5,170 nucleotides of DNA, taken from contig JAFAGU010000240.1 in NCBI GenBank assembly GCA_019237595.1, positions 1-5,170 on the forward strand. The letters run 5' to 3'. Shown in pieces: positions 1-5,170 of the stretch (its first letter is position 1; each line of letters starts with the position of its first letter). The notes under the pieces were generated by a model, which did not search any database, was not told the DNA's origin, and saw only the letters and a list, made by a program, of their open reading frames with translations. Both the position numbers and the translations under genes were made by a program. This stretch comes from Betaproteobacteria bacterium (lineage in GTDB: Bacteria > Pseudomonadota > Gammaproteobacteria > Burkholderiales > SG8-39).

Positions 1-8
1 GAGGCGGC

Positions 9-863
9 ATGAACGCGCCGGACGCGGCGCTCCTCGCGCGCGAATACAACAACCGCCAGCTCGTTCCCGACCATGCGCGGTACTTCGCGCGGTGGCAGGA
101 AGACTCCGCCCGCGCGCGCAGCCGCATGAACGCGAAGCTCGACCTCCGCTACGGCGACTCGCCCGGCGAGACGCTCGACCTCTTCCCGGCGCGCGGCGGC
201 GACGGGGCGTGCATGATGTTCATCCACGGCGGCTACTGGCGCTCGCTCGACAAGTCGGACTTCAGCTTCCTCGCGCCGGCCTGGGTCGACGCCGGCGTGT
301 CGCTCGCCGTGGTCAACTACGACCTTTGCCCTAAGGTCGCCATCGAGGAAATCGTTCGCCAGATGCTGAGGGCGAGCCGCTGGCTGCGGCTGAACGCCGG
401 AGCGCACGGAATCGACCCGGACCGACTCTACGTCTTCGGGCATTCCGCGGGCGGCCACCTGGCAGCGATGCTGCTCGCGGCGATTTTCCCGGCGCTGGAT
501 CCGCGGCTGCCGAAAGAGCTCTGGAAGGGCGCCCTCGCCATCAGCGGGGTGTACGACCTGCGCCCACTCGTGGGCATCGACTTCCTGCAGCCGGACCTGC
601 GTCTGGACGAGGAATCGGCGCTGCGAGTCTCCCCGGCCTTCTTGCCGCCCGCCACGAGCGCACCGGTGATGACCTGCGTCGGCGGGGACGAGTCCGGCGA
701 ATTCCATCGCCAGAATGCCCTCCTCGGCAGGAATTGGGAGAGCGTGCTCGCCGAGGACGTGCCCATGCCGGGAAGGAACCATTTCTCCGTGATGGACGCG
801 CTCGGAGAGCCCTCGAGCGCGCTCTTCGCCGCGGCGTGCCGCTTGATGAACCTGCGGACATGA
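9..863 (+). CDS. Alpha/beta hydrolase, arylformamidase-like
   Basis: This is a 284-residue serine hydrolase of the alpha/beta fold, closest in pattern to the arylformamidase (kynurenine formamidase)-like and esterase/lipase group. Seen in sequence: the oxyanion-hole motif HGGYW at residues 73-77, the nucleophile elbow GHSAGGH with Ser146, a likely acid Asp227 in GGDES, and the catalytic His258 in GRNHF, so the triad is complete and correctly ordered. The N-terminus, with REYNNR at 11-16, also fits this subgroup. No signal peptide or membrane segment is visible, so it is probably cytoplasmic. GAGG at positions 1-4 lies 4 nt before the ATG and supports this start, although the window edge hides anything further upstream. 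Its stop overlaps the next start (ATGA), so it is probably the first or an internal gene of an operon with the two genes downstream. Family membership is secure. The substrate is not: true kynurenine formamidase activity is only one possibility, and no tryptophan-catabolism gene is visible beside it. Confidence 0.88.
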   Translation: MNAPDAALLAREYNNRQLVPDHARYFARWQEDSARARSRMNAKLDLRYGDSPGETLDLFPARGGDGACMMFIHGGYWRSLDKSDFSFLAPAWVDAGVSLAVVNYDLCPKVAIEEIVRQMLRASRWLRLNAGAHGIDPDRLYVFGHSAGGHLAAMLLAAIFPALDPRLPKELWKGALAISGVYDLRPLVGIDFLQPDLRLDEESALRVSPAFLPPATSAPVMTCVGGDESGEFHRQNALLGRNWESVLAEDVPMPGRNHFSVMDALGEPSSALFAAACRLMNLRT

Positions 864-1498
864 ACGAATACCTCGGCCCGGCGCAGTACATCGACAGCGC
901 TCACCCGGCGGTGGCCGCTTTTTCCGCGCAGCACGCTTCGGGCGCCTCGCCGCGCGAGAAGGCCGTTGCCCTCTACTACGCGGTCCGGGACGGCATCCGC
1001 TACAACCCGTTCATCGACGTCTCCCGGCCCGAGGCGTTCCGCGCCTCCTCCGTGCTCGCGGCGGGCGAAGGCTTCTGCATCGGCAAGGCGGCGCTCCTCG
1101 CGGCGGCCGCCCGCGTCGCCGGCATCCCGGCGCGGGTGGGATTCGCCGATGTGAGGAACCATCTCAGCACGCCGCGCCTCGCCGAGACCATGGGCACCGA
1201 CCTCTTCGCCTACCACGGCTTCACCGAGCTCTTCCTCGAGGAGAAATGGGTGAAGGCGACGCCGTCGTTCAACCTCGCCCTGTGCCGCCGCTTCCGCGTG
1301 AAGCCGCTCGAGTTCGACGGCCGCGCGGATGCGATCTTCCATCCCTTCGACGAGGACGACCGGCTGCACATGGAATACGTGCGCAGCCGCGGCAGCTTCG
1401 CCGACGTGCCCACGGCCGAGATCCAGAAGGCCTTCAGCGAGCTCTACCCGAAGTTCTACCGGCTGGGCGCCGCGGCCGCCAAGGAAACGTTCGGCTGA
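860..1498 (+). CDS. Transglutaminase-like domain protein
   Basis: This 212-residue protein has a transglutaminase-like (papain-fold) core. Seen in sequence: the segment around residues 33-55 that typically precedes the core (REKAVALYYAVRDGIRYNP), the nucleophile Cys73 in GEGFCIGKA, the following helix ending GIPARVGFADV, and His119 in YHGFTELFL. The third member of the usual Cys-His-Asp triad is expected just after the WV at 130-131. There the sequence reads WVKATPSFN, with no Asp in the usual place. The C-terminal part (EFDGRADAIFHPFD, then HMEY and a RGSFADVP motif) resembles a group of short proteobacterial transglutaminase-like proteins that I recall only as uncharacterised. Most bacterial members are thought to act as peptidases, amidases or related cysteine hydrolases rather than cross-linking enzymes; the reaction here is unknown. 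No signal peptide is seen. The ATG overlaps the upstream TGA by 4 nt (ATGA) and has no strong Shine-Dalgarno, which fits translational coupling. A longer frame from 734 is open but would overlap the hydrolase gene by about 130 nt and is unlikely. Confidence 0.85.
   Translation: MNEYLGPAQYIDSAHPAVAAFSAQHASGASPREKAVALYYAVRDGIRYNPFIDVSRPEAFRASSVLAAGEGFCIGKAALLAAAARVAGIPARVGFADVRNHLSTPRLAETMGTDLFAYHGFTELFLEEKWVKATPSFNLALCRRFRVKPLEFDGRADAIFHPFDEDDRLHMEYVRSRGSFADVPTAEIQKAFSELYPKFYRLGAAAAKETFG
1481..1497 (+). promoter_or_regulatory. Ribosome binding site and CTG start of the glycerate kinase gene
   Basis: AAGGAA at 1481-1486 matches the Shine-Dalgarno core and lies 8 nt before CTG at 1495-1497. The CTG overlaps the upstream stop as CTGA. 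No ATG, GTG or TTG lies in this frame between 1246 and 1630. The ATG at 1246 would add 83 out-of-family residues inside the transglutaminase-like gene. The ATG at 1630 would remove the conserved N-terminus with its GKAA motif. CTG is therefore the most economical start. Confidence 0.65.
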
Positions 1499-2733
1499 AG
1501 GCGATCCTCGAGGCGAGCTACCGCGCGGCGGTCGCGGCGGCGGACCCGCTCGCGATCCTCGCGCCGCACCTTCCCCCGCCGCCGAAGGGACGAACGTTCG
1601 TCGCGGCGGCCGGCAAGGCCGCGGCAGCCATGGCGCTCGCCGTCGAGCGGCACTGGCCCGCGGCGGCGCCGCTCTCCGGCGTCGCGATCACGCGCTACCA
1701 GCACGGCTTGCCGACGCAGCGCATCCGCGTCGTCGAAGCCGGCCACCCGGTTCCGGACGAAGCCGGCGAGACCGGGGCCCGCGAGATCCTGCACGAGGCG
1801 GCGGCGCTTGCGCCGCAGGACCTGCTCCTCGCGCTCATCTCGGGCGGCGGCTCGAGCCTCCTCAGCCTCCCCGCCCCCGGCGTGTCGATGGCTCGGCTCA
1901 AGGATTTGACCGGCCGGCTCCTGCGAAGCGGCGCCGACATCCGCGAGATGAACACGGTGCGAAAGCACCTCTCGGCGATCGCCGGCGGGCGGCTCGCCGC
2001 CGCGAGCAAGGCGCCCACCGTCGCGCTCATCGTGTCGGACGTGACGGGCGACGACCCGACGCACATCGCCTCGGGCCCCTGCGCGCCGGACCCGAGCACC
2101 ATCGAGGACGCGAAAGCGGTCCTCGCCAAATACGGCATCGGCTTCGAAGGGCCCTTCTCCGAATCGCCCAAGCCCGGCGATCGCGCGCTCGCGCACGCGC
2201 AGAACCGGATCGTCGCGACGCCGCACCGCTCGCTCGAGGCAGCGGCTGAAGTGTTCCGCGGCGAGCGCATCGAGCCCGTGATCCTCGGCGACACGGTCAC
2301 CGGCGAGGCGGCCGACGTGGCGAGGGTCATGGCGGCCCTCGTGCGTGAGGTGCGCGCCTACGGAAAGCCCTTCTCGGCGCCGGTGGCCCTCATCTCGGGC
2401 GGCGAATGCACGGTCACGGTGAAGAACGAGGACGGGCGCGGCGGTCGCTGCGCCGAATTCCTCCTTTCGCTGGCGGTCGAGCTCGAAGGCATGCCCGGCG
2501 TGCACGCCATCGCCGCCGACACCGACGGCATCGACGGCTCGGAGGACAACGCCGGCGCGTTCCTCGCTCCCGATTCCATCGCCCGCGCGCGCGCGCAAGG
2601 GCGCGATGCGAGGAAGCTCCTCGCCGCGAACGACAGCTACGGATTCTTCGCCGCGACGGGCGAGCTCCTCGTGACCGGGCCGACGCGCACCAACGTCAAC
2701 GACTACCGCGCGATCGTCGTCCTGCCCCAATGA
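1495..2733 (+). CDS. Glycerate 2-kinase (type-2, DUF4147/MOFRL family)
   Basis: This is a 412-residue protein, a normal length for type-2 glycerate kinases, which use ATP to convert D-glycerate to 2-phosphoglycerate in the cytoplasm. Older annotations of the family read 'hydroxypyruvate reductase' or TtuD. Residues are counted from the proposed CTG start. The N-terminal DUF4147 domain carries GKAA with Lys41, the glycine-rich LISGGGSSLL at 114-123, a NTVRKHLSAIAGG segment, and SDVTGDDPTHIASGP from 181. The C-terminal MOFRL domain carries LISGGEC at 299-305, GRGGRCAEF at 314-322, DTDGIDG at 342-348 and TGPTRTNVND at 394-403. All the family landmarks I know are present, so the enzyme should be active. 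The gene overlaps the transglutaminase-like stop as CTGA and is probably co-translated with it. The stop codon is followed immediately by a hairpin terminator. The product usually serves glycolate/glyoxylate, tartrate, serine or sugar-acid degradation; which one applies here cannot be told from these neighbours. Start position is less certain than identity. Confidence 0.9.
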   Translation: MKAILEASYRAAVAAADPLAILAPHLPPPPKGRTFVAAAGKAAAAMALAVERHWPAAAPLSGVAITRYQHGLPTQRIRVVEAGHPVPDEAGETGAREILHEAAALAPQDLLLALISGGGSSLLSLPAPGVSMARLKDLTGRLLRSGADIREMNTVRKHLSAIAGGRLAAASKAPTVALIVSDVTGDDPTHIASGPCAPDPSTIEDAKAVLAKYGIGFEGPFSESPKPGDRALAHAQNRIVATPHRSLEAAAEVFRGERIEPVILGDTVTGEAADVARVMAALVREVRAYGKPFSAPVALISGGECTVTVKNEDGRGGRCAEFLLSLAVELEGMPGVHAIAADTDGIDGSEDNAGAFLAPDSIARARAQGRDARKLLAANDSYGFFAATGELLVTGPTRTNVNDYRAIVVLPQ

Positions 2734-2776
2734 AAAGGCCGGGTCGCCCCGGCCTCTTCGCTTCTTCTTCTTCCCC
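2733..2776. terminator. Probable bidirectional Rho-independent terminator
   Basis: An 8-bp perfect GC-rich stem, AGGCCGGG at 2736-2743 pairing with CCCGGCCT at 2748-2755, closes a 4-nt TCGC loop. It sits between two convergent gene sets. Read on the minus strand, the stem ends in a short T run (complement of AAAA at 2733-2736) and follows the rplQ stop by about 45 nt. Read on the plus strand, it begins 2 nt after the kinase stop and is followed by a pyrimidine tract with many Ts (2756-2776). Neither T tract is a perfect run, so efficiency is uncertain. The remaining bases up to 2800 hold nothing else I can identify. Confidence 0.8.
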
Positions 2777-2800
2777 GCCTCGCGGCGTTATCGGGCCGTC

Positions 2801-3235
2801 TTACGCGGCTTTCTTTTCTTCGGCCTTCTTCGGGGCCTTTTTCTTGTCCTGGTCGGCCGGCGCCTCGGCGCCTTCCTCCGCGCGGTCCATGAGGCTGACG
2901 AGCGCCAGCGGCGCGTTGTCGCCCTTGCGGAAGCCGATCTTGAGGATCCTCAGGTACCCGCCGTTGCGCTTGGCATAGCGCGGGCCGAGGTCGTCGAAGA
3001 GCTTGGAGACGATGTCGCGGTCGCGCAGCCGGTCGAAGGCGATGCGCCGGTTCGCGAGCGATGCCTTCTTGCCGAGCGTGATCATCGGCTCGACCACGCG
3101 GCGCAGCTCCTTCGCCTTGGGCAGCGTGGTGCGGATCTCCTCGTGGCGCAGCAGCGATACCGTCATGTTGCGCAGCATCGCGAGCCGATGGCTCGTCGTG
3201 CGGTTGAGCTTGCGCAGTCCCTGTCCGTGGCGCAT
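2801..3235 (-). CDS. rplQ: 50S ribosomal protein L17
   Basis: This 144-residue protein is bL17 of the large ribosomal subunit. It opens with the diagnostic MRHGQGLRKLNRTTSHR, followed by the RNA-binding core with LRHEEIRTTLPKAKELRR (about residues 29-46), RDIVSKLFDDLGPRYAKRNGGYLRI and the conserved end of the core DNAPLALVSLMD. The E. coli protein is about 127 residues. The extra length here is a low-complexity tail rich in Lys, Ala and Glu after about residue 118, probably disordered and a common variable feature of L17. It is the last gene of the alpha operon, starting 14 nt after the rpoA stop. AGAGGA lies 4 nt before its ATG, partly within that short gap. Transcription probably ends at the hairpin at 2736-2755. 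Confidence 0.98.
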   Translation of the reverse strand: MRHGQGLRKLNRTTSHRLAMLRNMTVSLLRHEEIRTTLPKAKELRRVVEPMITLGKKASLANRRIAFDRLRDRDIVSKLFDDLGPRYAKRNGGYLRILKIGFRKGDNAPLALVSLMDRAEEGAEAPADQDKKKAPKKAEEKKAA

Positions 3236-3249
3236 GGCGTCCTCTTTCT

Positions 3250-4230
3250 CTAGGCGCGGTGCTCGAGCCCGGCCGGCGGCCAGTTCTCGAGCTTCATCCC
3301 GAGCGTGAGCCCGCGCGAGGCGAGCACTTCCTTGATCTCGTTCAGCGACTTGCGCCCGAGGTTCGGCGTCTTGAGGAGCTCGGTCTCGGTGCGCTGGATG
3401 AGGTCGCCGAAGTAGTAGATGTTTTCGGCCTTCAGGCAGTTGGCCGAGCGCACGGTGAGCTCGAGGTCGTCCACCGGGCGCAGCAGGATCGGGTCGACGG
3501 CGGGCGACTTCGGCTGCTCGGCCGGGAGCGCCGTGCCTTCGAGCTGCGCGAAGACGGAGAGCTGGTCGACGAGCACGCGCGCCGCATAGCGGATCGCCTC
3601 CTCCGGCTCGATGGCGCCGTTGGTCTCGATGTCCATGATGAGCTTGTCGAGGTCGGTGCGCTGCTCGACGCGCGCCGATTCCACCGAATAGGAGACGCGC
3701 CGGACCGGGCTGAACGAGGCGTCGAGCACGATGCGGCCGATGCCCTTGGTCTCCTCGGGGAGGTAGCGCATGTTGCCCGGCACGTAGCCGCGGCCGGACT
3801 CCACCTTGATCTGCATCTCGAGCTTGCCGGTCGAGGCGAGGTGGGCGATCACGTGCTCCGGATTGACGATTTCCACGTCGTGCGCCGGCTCGATGTCCGC
3901 CGCCGTGACGATGCCTTCGCCCTTTTTCTTGAGCGAGAGGATCGCCTCGCCGCGGTTGTGCAGGCGGAAGACCACGCCCTTCAGGTTGAGGAGGATGTCG
4001 ACCACGTCCTCGCGCACGCCGTCGATCGTCGAGTACTCGTGCACCACGCCCGCGATCTGCACCTCGGTCGGCGCATAGCCCGGCATGGAGGAAAGCAGCA
4101 CGCGCCGCAGCGCGTTGCCGAGCGTGTGGCCGTAGCCGCGCTCGAACGGCTCCATCGTCACGCGCGCGTGGTTGGCGGAGAGGTTCTGGACGTCGACGAT
4201 GCGAGGCTTCAAGAATCCCGACTGGGCCAT
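3250..4230 (-). CDS. rpoA: DNA-directed RNA polymerase subunit alpha
   Basis: This 326-residue protein is the alpha subunit of RNA polymerase. The N-terminal domain (roughly residues 1-230) dimerises and scaffolds beta and beta'. It contains the conserved PFERGYGHTLGNALRRVLLSSMPG near residues 28-51 and the VESARVEQRTDLDKL region. A Pro-rich linker follows. The C-terminal domain (about 250-315) contacts UP-element DNA and activators; it carries VRSANCLKAENI, where Arg261 corresponds to E. coli Arg265, and the helix-hairpin-helix-like TPNLGRKSLNEIKEVL. The tail KLENWPPAGLE is typical of betaproteobacteria as I remember them. The start is well supported: AGGA lies 5 nt before the ATG. The gene sits 48 nt after rpsD, the widest gap in this operon segment, and that gap contains a short tandem repeat. 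No truncation or missing key residue is seen. Confidence 0.99.
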   Translation of the reverse strand: MAQSGFLKPRIVDVQNLSANHARVTMEPFERGYGHTLGNALRRVLLSSMPGYAPTEVQIAGVVHEYSTIDGVREDVVDILLNLKGVVFRLHNRGEAILSLKKKGEGIVTAADIEPAHDVEIVNPEHVIAHLASTGKLEMQIKVESGRGYVPGNMRYLPEETKGIGRIVLDASFSPVRRVSYSVESARVEQRTDLDKLIMDIETNGAIEPEEAIRYAARVLVDQLSVFAQLEGTALPAEQPKSPAVDPILLRPVDDLELTVRSANCLKAENIYYFGDLIQRTETELLKTPNLGRKSLNEIKEVLASRGLTLGMKLENWPPAGLEHRA

Positions 4231-4232
4231 AG

Positions 4233-4254
4233 GTGTCCTGTGTGCTGTGTCCTG
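4233..4254 (-). repeat. Tandem repeat carrying two Shine-Dalgarno copies upstream of rpoA
   Basis: In the rpsD-rpoA gap, the 8-mer GTGTCCTG (plus strand) occurs at 4233-4240 and again at 4247-4254, a 14-nt period. Read on the coding strand both copies are CAGGACAC, each containing AGGA. The copy nearer rpoA ends 5 nt before the ATG and is the evident ribosome binding site. The distal copy is about 19 nt away, too far for normal initiation. It may be a chance duplication. Confidence 0.6.
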
Positions 4255-4278
4255 GATGCCGCGTGCTTCGAAAACCGG

Positions 4279-4908
4279 TTACTTCGAGTACAGCTCGATG
4301 ATCAGGCTCTCGTTGATCGTCGAGGGAAGATCCGCGCGGGCGGGGTTCGCCTTGAACGTGCCCTTCATCGCCTTCGCATCCACCTCCATCCACTCCGGCA
4401 GCCCGCGGGACTCGGCCGCTTCCGCCGAGGCCTTGATGCGCAGCTGCCCTTTCGCCTTGCCGGCGACTTCGATCACGTCGCCGGGCCGGACCTGGTAGGA
4501 GGGAATGTTGACGCGCTTGCCGTTCACGAGGATGCCGTTATGGCGCACGACCTGCCGGGCTTCCGTGCGCGAGGCGCCGAAGCCCATCCGGTACGCGACG
4601 GTGTCGAGCCGCGACTCGAGGAGCTGCAGCAGCCGCTCGCCGGTGACGCCCTTGGAGCGGGCGGCTTCGGCGTAGGTCTTGCGGAACTGCCGCTCGAGCA
4701 GGCCGTAGATGCGGCGCATCTTCTGCTTCTCGCGCAGCTGCTTGCCGTAGTCGGAGAGGCGCGCGCCGCTCTTCTGCCCGTGCTGGCCCGGCGCGTAGGC
4801 GCGCCGCTCCACCGCGCACTTGTCGGTAAAGCACTTCTCGCCCTTCAGGAAGAGCTTCTCGCCCTCCCGGCGGCACTGCCGGCACTTCGCGTCGAGGTTT
4901 CTCGCCAT
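4279..4908 (-). CDS. rpsD: 30S ribosomal protein S4 (zinc-motif form)
   Basis: This 209-residue protein is uS4, which binds 16S rRNA early in assembly of the small subunit. The N-terminus holds four cysteines, Cys9, Cys12, Cys26 and Cys31 (CRQC then CFTDKC), the zinc-binding 'C+' pattern. Then come the conserved PGQHGQKSGARLSDYGKQLREKQK and RRIYGLLERQFRKTY segments, and the S4 RNA-binding domain from about residue 98 (LLQLLESRLDTVAYRMGF, ASRTEARQVVRHNGILVNG, IPSYQVRPGDVIEV). It ends INESLIIELYSK, the usual S4 ending. In E. coli, S4 also represses translation of its own operon by binding the rpsM leader; that leader would lie outside this window. The ATG is supported by AGGAA 8 nt upstream, which overlaps the rpsK stop codon (TAGGAA), suggesting coupled translation. 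A longer upstream extension of the frame reads antisense-like sequence through rpsK and is not coding. Confidence 0.99.
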   Translation of the reverse strand: MARNLDAKCRQCRREGEKLFLKGEKCFTDKCAVERRAYAPGQHGQKSGARLSDYGKQLREKQKMRRIYGLLERQFRKTYAEAARSKGVTGERLLQLLESRLDTVAYRMGFGASRTEARQVVRHNGILVNGKRVNIPSYQVRPGDVIEVAGKAKGQLRIKASAEAAESRGLPEWMEVDAKAMKGTFKANPARADLPSTINESLIIELYSK

Positions 4909-4919
4909 GGGTCCCGTTC

Positions 4920-5170
4920 CTACACTCGCCGGCGCTTGGGCGGCCGGCAGCCGTTGTGCGGGATCGGCGTCACGTCGGCGATGCTGCCGATCTTGAGGCC
5001 GATCGCATTGAGGGCGCGCACCGCGGACTCGCGTCCCGGCCCCGGCCCCTTGATGCGGACTTCGATGTTCTTCACGCCGCACTCCTGCGCCGCGCGGCCG
5101 GCGCGCTCGGCGGCGACCTGCGCCGCAAATGGCGTGGATTTGCGCGAGCCCTTGAAGCCGGCGTTGCCCA
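4920..5170 (-). CDS. rpsK: 30S ribosomal protein S11, C-terminal part (cut by window edge)
   Basis: Translating the minus strand in the frame ending with TAG at 4922-4920 gives the last 82 residues of uS11, which lies on the platform of the small subunit near the mRNA exit channel. Recognisable landmarks in order are GNAGFKGSRKSTPFAAQ, AERAG, GVKNIEVRIKGPGPGRESAVRAL, then GLKIGSIADVTPIPHNGC and the basic end RPPKRRRV. The full protein is about 129 residues, so roughly the first 47 lie beyond position 5170. The gap to rpsD is 11 nt, and its stop codon forms part of the rpsD ribosome binding site. No internal stop or frameshift is visible in the part present. Confidence 0.98.
   Translation of the reverse strand, partial: GNAGFKGSRKSTPFAAQVAAERAGRAAQECGVKNIEVRIKGPGPGRESAVRALNAIGLKIGSIADVTPIPHNGCRPPKRRRV

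Noticed and set aside
428..1369. Minus-strand open frame (313 codons) across the hydrolase and transglutaminase-like genes
   Set aside because: It is an antisense frame of two well-supported genes, with biased composition and no domain pattern.
2584..2596. Alternating CG run that could suggest Z-DNA or a repeat element
   Set aside because: It encodes the Ala-Arg repeat ARARAQ inside the MOFRL domain of the kinase and is explained by codon use at high GC.
1456..2730. Long minus-strand open frame (424 codons) across the glycerate kinase gene
   Set aside because: It is antisense to a clear family member. Its product is Arg/Ala/Gly-rich without recognisable motifs, as expected from high GC third positions that suppress stop codons on the opposite strand.
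3236..4393. Apparent upstream extension of rplQ giving a 530-residue fusion read through rpoA
   Set aside because: The extra part is an Arg/Ala-rich out-of-frame reading of rpoA and the end of rpsD. The real L17 start has the family N-terminus and its own ribosome binding site.
4909..5082. N-terminal extension of the rpsD frame to a start near 5082
   Set aside because: It is an out-of-frame reading of rpsK. The S4 ATG at 4908 has a good ribosome binding site and gives the normal family length.

Overview
The window looks like chromosomal DNA from a high-GC betaproteobacterium. No 16S is present, so this rests on protein sequence. The RNA polymerase alpha subunit has a C-terminal domain and tail (ending ...LENWPPAGLEHRA) that closely match the betaproteobacterial form as I remember it. 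GC content is high throughout, and all genes share the same strong G/C third-position bias, so nothing looks recently acquired.

Layout. The right half (2801-5170, minus strand) is the distal part of the ribosomal protein 'alpha' operon in its standard order: rpsK (C-terminal part only, cut by the window edge), rpsD, rpoA, rplQ. Spacings are short (11, 48 and 14 nt). The ribosome binding site of rpsD overlaps the rpsK stop codon. The left half (9-2733, plus strand) is a three-gene cluster facing the other way: an alpha/beta hydrolase of the arylformamidase-like type, a small transglutaminase-like protein, and a type-2 glycerate kinase (DUF4147/MOFRL family). The first two genes overlap as ATGA. 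The second and third appear to overlap as CTGA, which would give the kinase a rare CTG start preceded by a good Shine-Dalgarno sequence. The two gene sets converge on one GC-rich hairpin at 2736-2755, which probably terminates transcription in both directions.

How the genes work together. The right-hand genes encode ribosome and RNA polymerase parts, co-transcribed as in most bacteria. The left-hand trio is tightly packed and probably translationally coupled. Only the kinase has a fairly secure reaction (ATP-dependent phosphorylation of D-glycerate, feeding glycolysis). The substrates of the hydrolase and the transglutaminase-like protein cannot be read from sequence, so a shared pathway is only suggested by the coupling.

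I see no mobile element, CRISPR array, tRNA or rRNA, and no convincing undescribed system. The points most worth a second look are the CTG start of the kinase gene, the apparent loss of the third catalytic residue in the transglutaminase-like protein, the intact four-cysteine zinc motif in S4, and a short tandem repeat that duplicates the ribosome binding site of rpoA.
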